Shown here: piece by piece, positions 55,671 to 64,000 of the stretch
Layout: every line of letters starts with the position of its first letter
Position numbering within the stretch: the stretch's first letter is position 1
From: Leucosporidium creatinivorum
Taxonomy: Eukaryota > Basidiomycota > Microbotryomycetes > Leucosporidiales > Leucosporidiaceae
DNA length: 64,000 nt
NCBI GenBank assembly: GCA_001600635.1
Contig: BCKL01000033.1
Location: forward strand, 68,515 to 132,514
Direction of reading: 5' to 3'
The notes under the pieces: model-generated
The model's input: only the letters and a program-made list of their open reading frames with translations
Databases searched by the model: none
What the model was told of the DNA's origin: nothing
Made by a program: the position numbers and the translations under genes

Positions 55671-57843
55671 ATGAACCCCGACAGCTCAAAGCCGAAGCCC
55701 AAGTTCTTCCCCTGGCCTCCCGCGCGCCCTGCAGCACTTCCCACCGATGGAGCAGCCGCCGCTCGGCGTTCGCACTCCGGCGCATCCGAGCAACCTCCGC
55801 CCTCATCATCCGCTTCTCACAGCAGCAGCGCCTACTCGAGAACATCCGCCGTTCAGCAGATCAACACCGCGGTCAAAGGCTCAGCGCACGCGACCTCCAT
55901 CGCGCAGCCCCAAGTCTCGTTCACCTCGGCTTGGCTCAACTCGCCGACCGAGCGCTCTTTACATCAACCCACCCCTGCCTCGCCGGTCCAAGCGGACGCC
56001 ACCTCGCTCTCGCTAGTCTCGTCACAACCTATCTCGCAACAACCTAGCGTCGACCAAGTGCCCAGCCGTCTCCCGCTGAAGAGCAGGGCTCGGCTCTCTC
56101 GCTCGCCCAGTCGTCTGTCCTCGGCGGGCACATCTCCCTCCATCGCCAGCACCGGCGAGACGGCCTTCACCGCGGCCTCCGTCTCTCAGCCAGCGGCAGA
56201 TCCCGTCCCTTTCCCCCGTCCAGCGCCGAGCACCGCCGAGCAACTTCTCACCTCCACCCTCTCTCGGCTCCTCACCATCCGCACCGACGCCCAAGAGCAG
56301 CACGGCACCCTCTCAACCTCCGCACTTGAAGCTCTGTTCGAAGACGGCGAGGCGAAGGACAGCTTGAGAGCTTGGGAGGAAGCCGACAGCAAGAAGCGCG
56401 CCGAGGCAAGGGCAGCAAGAGAGACGGCCTGTAGGGCTTGCGCCGAGGACTTGATGCGCGCTTTGCGGTGCTTGGTGAGCGAGACGAAAGATCAGGGTGC
56501 AGGCTCTTCGGGATTGGGCGGCGGAGCCAGAAAGAGGATGAGGACGGGCGAGCACGACGACAGGTCAACTGCCTATTCACCCTCGACTGGCGCTTCTTCT
56601 TTCCCTCCCAACGAAGACCACCATCGCATCGCCGAACTTGAGTCCCAGATCTCCTCCCTCCAGTCGCAGGTGGAGGCTCAACAAGCTTCTCGAAACTCCC
56701 ACCAAGCCGACCTCGACAACCTCGCCGAGCAGGTCAGGGCCGAGGTGACGGCGACATTCGAGAGTCGCATCGCTGCACTGGAAGCTCGAGGATCCTCGTC
56801 AAAGTCCACCTCGACGACCTCTGTCTCCACCTCCCCTCAAGCTTCTGAATCGCCCTCCCCTCACTACGCGTCCACCTCCGCCCAACCGCCTTTCGTTACT
56901 CACACCGCCTTCGAATCCTACGCCACCAAGATTCACGCTTCGGTCGAGGAGATCGAGTCGAAAGGCAAGATCCTCGCTGCTCGAGTAGGCGTTGAGTGGA
57001 CGACGAGCGAGTCGGTGCTCGGCAAGAGGAAGCTCGCCGGTGGAGCCGAGGTCTCCAGCGAGGTCATGGGTGGTGAGGAGAGTGCGGAGAGGCGTGAGAA
57101 CTTGATGGAGAGTGTGATTGGACTGCGCCACGCCGGCGCGGAGGTCCTCAGCAGGGTCGAGTCGCTCGAGACGAGAAGCGAGGGCAAGGATGTGAGTCTT
57201 TCCTCCCTTCTCGGAACCCTCTTGCCGGGCAGACGCTTACTCTCTTTAAGCCACAGCTCCAGCACACGTTCCGGCCGACCACCGACCTCGCTCCAATGGC
57301 CACTTCCGCCTCCGAGTCCGCCGGCACCGACCATTCGGTTCCCGCCGAAGCCTTCGTCATGCTCTCCGAAGCCGACTCGGCACTCCAGGATTCCATTGAG
57401 GTGCTCAAGAATGAGGTCGGAGACCTGGAGCAAAAGGCGGAGGAGAGTCTGAACCTGGTCAAGAGGGAACTGGGGGAGCGCGACGAGAAGTTGGAGCGAG
57501 CGATCTACGAAGGCGACGAGAGGTTGAGGGTGTTGACGACGTACTTTGCTACGAAGTGAGTCCACTTTCGCTTTCTCTCGCCCCTCGCTGCAGATCCGCT
57601 GACCCGTTCCTCTGCTTCTCTTTCCCTCTCCTGCCCTTCCCCTTGCACGCTGCTTCGGCTCTCTTCCTTCGGTGTGCTCCATCGACCTCATCTGCGCCCA
57701 TCAGCAACCGCCTTCAATCGCTCGATCAGATTCTTCAGGTATGGCCCGCCATTCGCATCGCCATTCGAGACTGGAAGGCCGCCAATCCACCTCCGCCGGT
57801 CGTCGGCGGTAGGAGTGGGGAAGGGGCGGTTCCCGTGGCGTAG
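55671..57843 (+). CDS. Coiled-coil protein, paralogue 2 of a pair
   Basis: Three exons (55671-57191, 57257-57555, 57705-57843) give 652 residues. The N-terminus (MNPDSSKPKPKFFPWPPARP) and first 230 residues are Ser/Pro-rich and disordered. Coiled coils follow (LESQISSLQSQVEAQQAS, LVKRELGERDEKLERAIYEG). The segment KIHASVEEIESKGKILAARV resembles KVDHAMGRLDSKGKEVARRL in the gene at 26358-28557, and the C-terminal motif NRLQSLDQILQVWPAIRIAI plus DWKAANPPPP matches NRLSSFDQLTSHWPAIKLIL plus DAWKAQNPPPP there. Both intron positions and phases are conserved. Not recognised as a named family. Confidence 0.75.
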
Positions 57844-58134
57844 CTTGTGCCGTGTCGTCGGCTAGCTTGTGTGGAGAGGAATAGACGTCGATTTACAGTC
57901 ACGCGGTCAAGCCAAAAGAAAGCGGCACGAGAACAGGAGGCAAGCGAGTAAGCGACGGCCATCGCCGAGGCTCTGGCTCTGACTGCCCGGGCTCCATCAG
58001 ATCCGTCCCAAGATCTCTCGAGTTGATGGGCTGATGGCAGGGACTAGACAAGGCGTATCTATTATTTCGCAGTATGTACACAGGATTCCTAAGAGGCCGA
58101 GCTTTGAGGCTTGACCTTTCCTCCGCAGAATCGC
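57844..58134. other. Convergent intergenic region
   Basis: Short gap between two convergent stops. Nothing seen besides probable 3' UTR sequence. Confidence 0.5.
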
Positions 58135-60086
58135 TTAACCGGACTGGTAGCTGTTGGAGGGGCAGAGGGTCAGTCGAGGTCTCAAAGGTAGTGGGTGAGG
58201 ACCAAACGGACAGAGCGGGTCCGGCGACGGTGTGGTTGTTGATGAGGGTAAGGTTGTAGCTGCGAGATGGGGAAGAGGGTCAGCTTCGGCGAAGAGCTGC
58301 AGAGAGGGAGAAGACTTACGGAGTGACGTAGAGGGCCTTGTCGACGAGCGAAACAAACATGGTGTCGTTGACCTGTGTGAAGGAGAAGAGGGAGTCAGCT
58401 CAGTGTAGCGAACGGGACAAAGATTGCGAACGCCGAGATCGACAACTCACCTGGGAGAACAAGCCGGGGTAGACGGTAGCATTAGGCTGGATCACGAAGG
58501 CCGAGCGACCGGTGATGTTCTGCAGAGGAACGTAGGTGACTGTGGGAGGGCGAGATGCGATGTCAGCGAAATCCTAGCAGGCTTAGAACCGCAACGCCGA
58601 AGCTCACCGTTGAGCTGCGAGATGAAGGCGGCATGGGTGGGCGTTCCAGCGACAGTGCTCGTGTTGTACAGGTTGTCGTATCCAACAACCTTTCCGGGAG
58701 CATCCCACTTGAAGTGGATCTCGCGACCAGCGGCGGTGAGGGAGCGGTTGGCGGTCACGGCGGGCACTCCATCGAGAGCGAACGGCTGGTTGGTGATGTT
58801 GAGGGCCGGGAAGTTTTGCCATTCAATGCGAGGGTTGTTCTGTGGGAGCGAAGGGGTCAGCGAGCTGTTGAGGCGAGGGAGAGCGACTGGGCGAAGAGCA
58901 GCAGCTCGGAGGGAGACGTACCTCGGGGCAAGACTCGATGTAGGGGGCCAAGAGGGTCCAGGCGTAGGATTGAGGGATTCCAGTCTCGAACGCTGTATCA
59001 GAGAGGGGTCAGCTTCGCCTCATTACAGCCGCCAAAACGAACTCACCGACGGGCATGGGGAAGAGGCCTTGGAGCTGGCGGAAGATCATCTGCTGGCGCG
59101 ACTCGGTCGTGATGGACTGCAGGAGGATCTGCGCACTCGGGCGACTATCGAGGTGAGGAAGGAAGCCGAGGACTCCCGACTCTCCGAAGCGGGTGACTGT
59201 CGAGACGGAGGAAGGTCAGCTCGCGAGCTTCGGCGATGGGAAAGAAGAACTCACGAAGCTGGCAGAAGAGGACGAACTCCTGGACCGTCTTATACGGATA
59301 CCTGTAGGTGCACTGCTTGGCACCACGGTCGGCACCAAGGATGTTAGTGAGCGCAAGGGCGTGCTCGACTTCCTGGTCTGCTCGGCGCCGAGAGGAGGAG
59401 GTCAGCTCTCAATTCTGCTCAAGCGAGAAACATCGCTACTCACCAGCCATGAACTGAATGAGGTAACGATCCTCGGCCGTGAGTCCAGCGGCCTCGAAAT
59501 CGGCAACAGAGAACTAAAGAAGGCAGCGCAAGTCAGCTCGGCGCCGATTGCTCGGCTCGAACCGACGACTCACCTTGGCCAATCCGTTGTGGAAGAGGTC
59601 CAACTCGATGAGCTCTTGGTTCAACGCCAAGTTGAGCGACTGGAAGTCGAAGTTCGACACAGTGTGGTCTGCAGGGAGGCGAAAAGGTCAGCGCCTCGTC
59701 AACGCCGAGCTGATCGCCGGACTCAAGTTCAACTCACAGTTGGGCTTCATCTGCTGGTCTCCTCCAGCGGGGGTGAAGGGAGCAGCAAGGGTCTTGTTGG
59801 TGCCATCCTTCATGTTGGGGTGGTTCATTCCGATCTGAGGCCCGGTTCCGTTGTTGAGAGTCACGTTCATCGGGACCGAGGTGAAGACTGGGTTGGTGAG
59901 CGAGTTGCCCATGGTCGAGTTGGCCATGGCAGTCGAGTTGCCCATCATGGTCGAGTTTCCCATCATCGTCGAGTTGCTCATCATGGTAGAGTTGCTGCTC
60001 ATGGTCGAGTTCATGGTAGGGAGATCCACCGGGGCGGCGAGCGCCGCCGAGGCGAGAAGCACGAGCGAGGAGAAGGATCTGAGCAT
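58135..60086 (-). CDS. Rds1-like secreted ferritin-fold stress protein
   Basis: About ten exons on the reverse strand. A signal peptide is visible ([20 protein letters not shown]). It is followed by a Met/Asn-Ser-Thr-rich segment with many NST N-glycosylation sequons. The ferritin-like domain follows: NFDFQSLNLALNQELIELDL, FHNGLAKFSVADFEAAGL, RYLIQFMAGQEVEHALALTN (E..H metal-ligand pattern) and TTESRQQMIFRQLQG. The C-terminal part (NNPRIEWQNFPALNI, GREIHFKWDAPGKVVGYD) is beta-rich. This is the layout of fission-yeast Rds1, a stress and adenine-regulated protein of unknown biochemical role. The last exon is tiny (YQSG). Confidence 0.82.
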
Positions 60087-60495
60087 GGCGCCGGGACGAG
60101 GAGTGTGAAGGAAGAAGCCAAGAGACGATCCCACAGATTTTCCAGTTTCCTTCCGCCGTCGCGATGCGCAAGAACAGCGAGAGAGCAGCGAAGTCGCCTC
60201 CTGAGGCCTGAGGGGGGTGACGAAGTTGCAACTGGCCTGCGCGCTAAGGTCGAATTGGTAAGGCGGGCAATGTACCAAAGTAGGACGTCGACTGCTCCGA
60301 GCATCGCGATCTGCAAGCAGGATGCCTCTTTACGTCAAGTTTGCTCGTCTTAGGAAGAACCGACCGCCGACAGGCCTTTGCAACATCGCCGAAGCCGCCG
60401 AGAGCGCTTCCCTGGATCAGCCACACGTCGACTGACCGTCTTGTAGAAGCGATATTGTACTGAGCAGTACAGAGCATATCTCCAGCACCGCCTAC
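60087..60495. other. Intergenic region
   Basis: 409 nt between the Rds1-like gene start and the proton-channel gene stop, both on the reverse strand. No feature recognised. Confidence 0.5.
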
Positions 60496-61405
60496 TCATC
60501 GCTTTGTAATCCCTGAACTCCCCTCACTCTCCTCCTCAGCGCGTCGCCAGCTATGAGTTGACCGATGATCGCCCGGTATCCTTCCCAATCGTCCCTCACC
60601 GACCTGCTCTCCACTCAAATTACCCTTCTTCCTTCTCTCCTCCCTCAACTCCCGCTTCAGTGTCTCCACCTCTCGCTTCAACCGCCCAATCTCCCGCTGC
60701 TCGGCCGTATCATGATACTCCTCCGACGAGATGGTGATGGCCGTGGTGAGCTTGAGGAGGCGCCAGAGTCGGAGAAGGACAAGTAGCCCGGCGATTTGTG
60801 CTTCTTGGCCCTGTTGGTCGAGGAAGGGCGAAGAGGATGAGCAGCTCGCTCGGCGAGGGTTACGAAGCCGGTGCAGGACTTCTTACGCGGAGGCCGACCT
60901 CCAAGACGACGGTGAAGATGACCACGACTGCATCAAAAAGGTGTAGGAAATGCTTGTAGTACTTGATGCCGAAAGCGAAGAGGGCGAGCGGGATTTCGAC
61001 CAGGAAGCAGCCTACTCGTCGCCGAGAGTCAGCTCTTTGGACCTCTGAGAAGGAGGACGTCTAACACGCACAGGTGATAACAATGCTCAGGAGAGAAGCC
61101 ATCTCGATGATAGGCGGCTCCTCACGAGCTTCCTCCCTGCAGTCGTCCCTCACGAAAAGGTCCCAGGCGATCTCCGAGACGACAAAGACGGCGTCGGCAG
61201 AGGTGAGGCCGATGATGGCTGTAAACGAGAAGCTCAAAAATCAGCAGATGGTCTGCATTGACGCAGGAAGAGTGGCAGGCTCACTCCAGTGGAACTCAGC
61301 GCTCTCGAGCAGCTCGGCGATATCTCGTCGCCATCTAGCCACGCCTGAGAGAGGCTGAGCTACTCCAGGAGGTGGTAGCAGTCGCTCTTGATCCGACATG
61401 CTCAT
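60496..61405 (-). CDS. Voltage-gated proton channel, Hv1 type
   Basis: Four exons, about 235 residues: a single voltage-sensor domain plus C-terminal coiled coil, the Hv1/HVCN1 architecture. S1 holds the selectivity-filter Asp in GLTSADAVFVVSEIAWDL (about residue 49, human D112). S2 holds CFLVEIPLALF with the charge-transfer Glu (about 95, human E153). S3 holds HLFDAVVVIFTVVLEVGL with Asp about 116 (human D174). S4 is AGLLVLLRLWRLLKL with the RxWRxxK pattern (Arg 145, Arg 148, Lys 151). The third S4 charge is Lys instead of Arg, and the S2 Lys (human K157) is replaced by Ala. The coiled coil (EIGRLKREVETLKRELREER) would give dimers. Role in fungi: proton efflux or pH balance (family knowledge). 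The ATG at 61399 is an alternative start. Divergent from the HIUase gene, 248 nt apart. Confidence 0.88.
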
Positions 61406-61653
61406 CCACGTCCAACGTGGTCGACGAAAAGGTGAGACGTAGCAGCTCTTCCAAAGGGGCTCGCGCTCGTCCGTGGAGTTGCAGGAAAGCAGAGGCGAGT
61501 TGGGCGGCTCAGACTGTAGCGCGGTAGCCGGTCGATTTCTAGGCGGGACCAACTGTAGTCGAGCAGCGAGCAACGATGTGGACGAAGGCAAGGGGCATCG
61601 CCGCTCGTCGTTTCGCAGCTTGCCCTCCCGCGCTGATCTCGACTCTGTTCGTG

Positions 61654-62312
61654 ATGGCTCTTCGCTCTCCCATCACATGCCATGGTGAGTTCACCGTCGA
61701 ACCCTGCTGCTAGACGCCAGCTCACCGATGTCCTACAGTGCTGGACTCGATGTCCGGCAAGCCCGCCTCTGAGGTTCGCGTTCAGCTGCAGCGCTTCGAC
61801 GGGTCTGGATTCATCGCCGTAGCAGACGGGTGAGCTTCCTATACATCTACAACACTCCCTGTGCTCGTGTCCTCCAGGCGTGTATAGAACCGCAGAACTG
61901 ACCCCCGCTTCCTCCGCCCGTTCTCCCGCTTCCGCTCAGCGTGACCGACAAGGATGGTCGATGCCCCACATTGCTCGCACCAGCAGCAACGGTCGAGCAA
62001 GGTGTCTACAAGATCACCTTCTACACGAAGGAGTACTTTGAGCAGAAGGGCGTCAGCAGCTTCTACCCATTCGTTGAGGTGAGTTGCTCGTCTCAAGAGA
62101 TCTCCTGCAGGTCGATAGAGTGCCCGGACATCCAAACTGACTCTCCGTTGTTTTGACTACAGATCCCGTTCGAGGTCAAGGTCCCTGAGGAGCACTATCG
62201 TTGGTCTCGGCTCGCTCTCTCCCTTCGCCGAACGATAGCTGATCGCTCTCTGAGTGCAGACGTACCCCTCCTTCTCTCACCCTACGCTTATAGCACGTAC
62301 CGCGGATCATAG
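61654..62312 (+). CDS. 5-hydroxyisourate hydrolase (transthyretin-like)
   Basis: Four or more exons, 116 residues. Family motifs: ITCHVLDSMSGKPASEVRVQ with the N-terminal His, VTDKDGRCPTLL with the conserved Arg, GVYKITFYTKEYF, FYPFVEIPFEV, EEHYHVPLLLSPYAYSTY, and the diagnostic C-terminal YRGS. It hydrolyses 5-hydroxyisourate in purine (urate) breakdown after uricase and before OHCU decarboxylase. A tyrosine/His pair near EHYHVPL is in the expected place. The last intron has an unusual GTTGGT donor. Confidence 0.95.
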
Positions 62313-62658
62313 ATGGCTCGGCGGAGTGCAGATCGGCGAGGAAGCGTGCAAAGTCGCGGCGGCTGGGGGAATGACTGGGAGGGCCGAGCAGCGGAAACCT
62401 ATCTATCTAACGGCTGTTGACCCCAAGGTCAGCGAGAGCGTCAGAGAGAGAGAGAGAGAGGCAAGAGGCGAGCTAGCAGAGGTACATCTTGAGATCTAGC
62501 GTCGAGGCCCTGCTTGTCGGCCTCGGCGAAGCTGAACCGTCGTTTTTGACTCGCTTCGGAAGATCTCTGGAGGTCGGTAGGCAGCCTCTGCTTTGCAGCG
62601 CCTCCTTGAGCTATACACACGACCACCTATGCTATGCAAGCAAACTCCTCAACCGAGC
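62313..62658. other. Convergent intergenic region with (GA)n
   Basis: 346 nt between convergent stops. A (GA)n run lies at about 62446-62460. No gene recognised. Confidence 0.5.
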
Positions 62659-63802
62659 CTATGCCGTCGCGCCCACCTCGGCCGGCGCGCTCTCCCTGCC
62701 CTCCAACTCCTTCCTCGATTTGAAGCTCAGACTCCTCCTCAATCCTTCCATCGACATCCTCTTGCTGCCGTGACTCGCGCTGCTGTCTGTTCGGGATGGA
62801 TGTGATGGCGGCATAGGCGCCGAGGGAGACTTGGCGATCTGCTTGTCGAACCAGGCGAGGAATGGTGGGACGTTGTTGGCGAGGGAGGACGCCCTGCGAA
62901 GCGACAGGTAAGAGTCAGTGAATGTACGAGTGCAGAGGCGAAGCATCAAGCTCCGAGCAGAGGATAAGAAAGCTCACATGTGCGATTCGGCGAGCCTCGT
63001 CGGGATGCTCCCTCCCGCCGTACTCATGCTCGCACACCTCCATTCGACGTCCCCATTCTCCAACTTCCTTAACTCCTCGACGCTGACATATCGACCTCGT
63101 ACATGACCCTTGTCGAGCGCTGCCGACGGCCGATCTTTTCGGTCGTCCTCGACGGGGAAGGCGACGATAGTGAAGGTGTCGGGGGAGGGGCGGATGACGG
63201 TGACGAAGGATAGGAAGGAGCGGTTGGTAGTGGGGAAAGGCAGGTTGTACAGCTTCATGAAGACTGTGCGAAGAGTGAGATGAGCATGCGAAGTGGCTCG
63301 GTGACGGTTCGGAGCGCTCAAACTCACCTCCATCGACCACGGGGATCACTCGGTCCAGTGTAGGAACATACAGCTCCTCCTGCTCGCTATGCCGCACCCC
63401 CAAAGTAGCCCACAGCGCTTCGAAATCCGCTCTCGCGCCGCTGAGCCTCGTAACGCGCCTATGCCAGTGGATCCCTTCATCGTCCTTATCCCCAGCAGCA
63501 GCAGCGTCTCCTCCACCTCCCCAGAACCCTCTCTTCTTCTTCGGTGCGGCAGCTTCCACTACCTTCCCTTCTTCAGCGCCGTGGAGCGGTCGCATCTTTA
63601 CGGCGTCGTCTGGCAGCGAGTGGGTCGTCACGACTCCGCCGTGCCATTCTTTAGGCGAGTGCCATGCTGGGTGATTGAGGAGTGCTGTAGCTTCGGCGGC
63701 GAGCGCAGAGTGGAAGGGCGAGTCGGAGCTCGAGGATGTGGGGAGCGCGGAGAGTGGGTGTGGGTGCAGAGTGAGATAGTGTAGGTCGACTACTGAGGGC
63801 AT
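62659..63802 (-). CDS. DUF3074 (START-like) domain protein
   Basis: Three exons on the reverse strand. The start ATG at 63802 gives MPSVVDLHYLTLHPHPLSAL. The START-like DUF3074 domain is seen in WHRRVTRLSGARADFEALWA, VFMKLYNLPFPTTNRSFLSF, GRYVSVEELRKLENGDVEWR and ASMSTAGGSIPTRLAESHM, ending NNVPPFLAWFDKQI. The C-terminal tail is Ser/Arg-rich (RMSMEGLRRSLSFKSRKEL). In fungi such proteins may bind lipids, but no activity is established. A Gly/Asp-rich insert with GFWGGGGDAAAAG precedes the domain. Confidence 0.82.
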
Positions 63803-64000
63803 CTCTTGATGCTGGTGATGAGACGAGGCAAGTTGAGGCAGAAGGAGAAGAGCGAGCTTGGTCGAAGCTGCTTCCCAAGGCCGGCTCCAAAGGCAAAGGA
63901 CGAGGTCGCTGACGGAAGACCTCGGTCTTGAAGTGAGCTGATGTTGAGGCGCTGCAAGCGCAAATCTCAAGCTGGTGGAAGAGTTGTAATCGATCATATC

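Overview
This window is a gene-dense, GC-rich piece of a fungal nuclear chromosome. Almost every gene has several short introns (about 50-90 nt) with GT..AG ends and a CTGAC/CTAAC-type branch site shortly before the acceptor. Codon use is strongly C/G-ending and intergenic gaps are small. Together with the gene content this suggests a basidiomycete yeast, most likely Pucciniomycotina (Rhodotorula/Sporobolomyces-like). That placement is an inference; I could not compare it with a database.

Layout. 1-5.5 kb: 3' part of a CaMK-type kinase, an acidic nuclear protein with two reading-frame problems, and the Vti1 SNARE. 5.7-12.9 kb: a pair of roughly 0.95 kb inverted repeats flanking a membrane-anchored starch/glycogen-synthase-like glycosyltransferase and a low-complexity membrane protein. 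13-22.6 kb: a GST-like protein, an F-box/leucine-rich protein, eIF2B delta and Tti1. 22.6-36 kb: a lineage-specific family of three genes sharing the same first exon (one forward, two in tandem on the reverse strand, the last an FBXO21-like F-box protein). Between them lie a four-TM membrane protein preceded by an ATGA-overlapping small ORF, a coiled-coil protein, a small membrane protein and an RGG-rich protein. 36-45 kb: a 6PGDH-type dehydrogenase, prefoldin subunit 6, an importin-7/8-type karyopherin and a P-loop kinase. 45-55 kb: biotin synthase, 3-phosphoglycerate dehydrogenase, the bifunctional histidine enzyme His7 and an SDR. 55-64 kb: a second coiled-coil paralogue, an Rds1-like ferritin-fold secreted protein, a voltage-gated proton channel (Hv1 type), 5-hydroxyisourate hydrolase and a DUF3074 protein.

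Most genes are ordinary housekeeping genes with no operon logic: biotin, serine and histidine synthesis, translation initiation, TOR/PIKK assembly, nuclear import, chaperone and vesicle fusion. The accessory signals are the two inverted-repeat systems, the exon-1-sharing family, the Hv1 channel, the paralogous coiled-coil pair, a start codon split by an intron, and a stop/start overlap suggestive of bicistronic transcription. No CRISPR array, rRNA, convincing tRNA, retroelement or transposase gene was seen. Where I give an exon structure with an amino-acid total, I checked that the exon lengths add up to an open frame; other exon ends are approximate.
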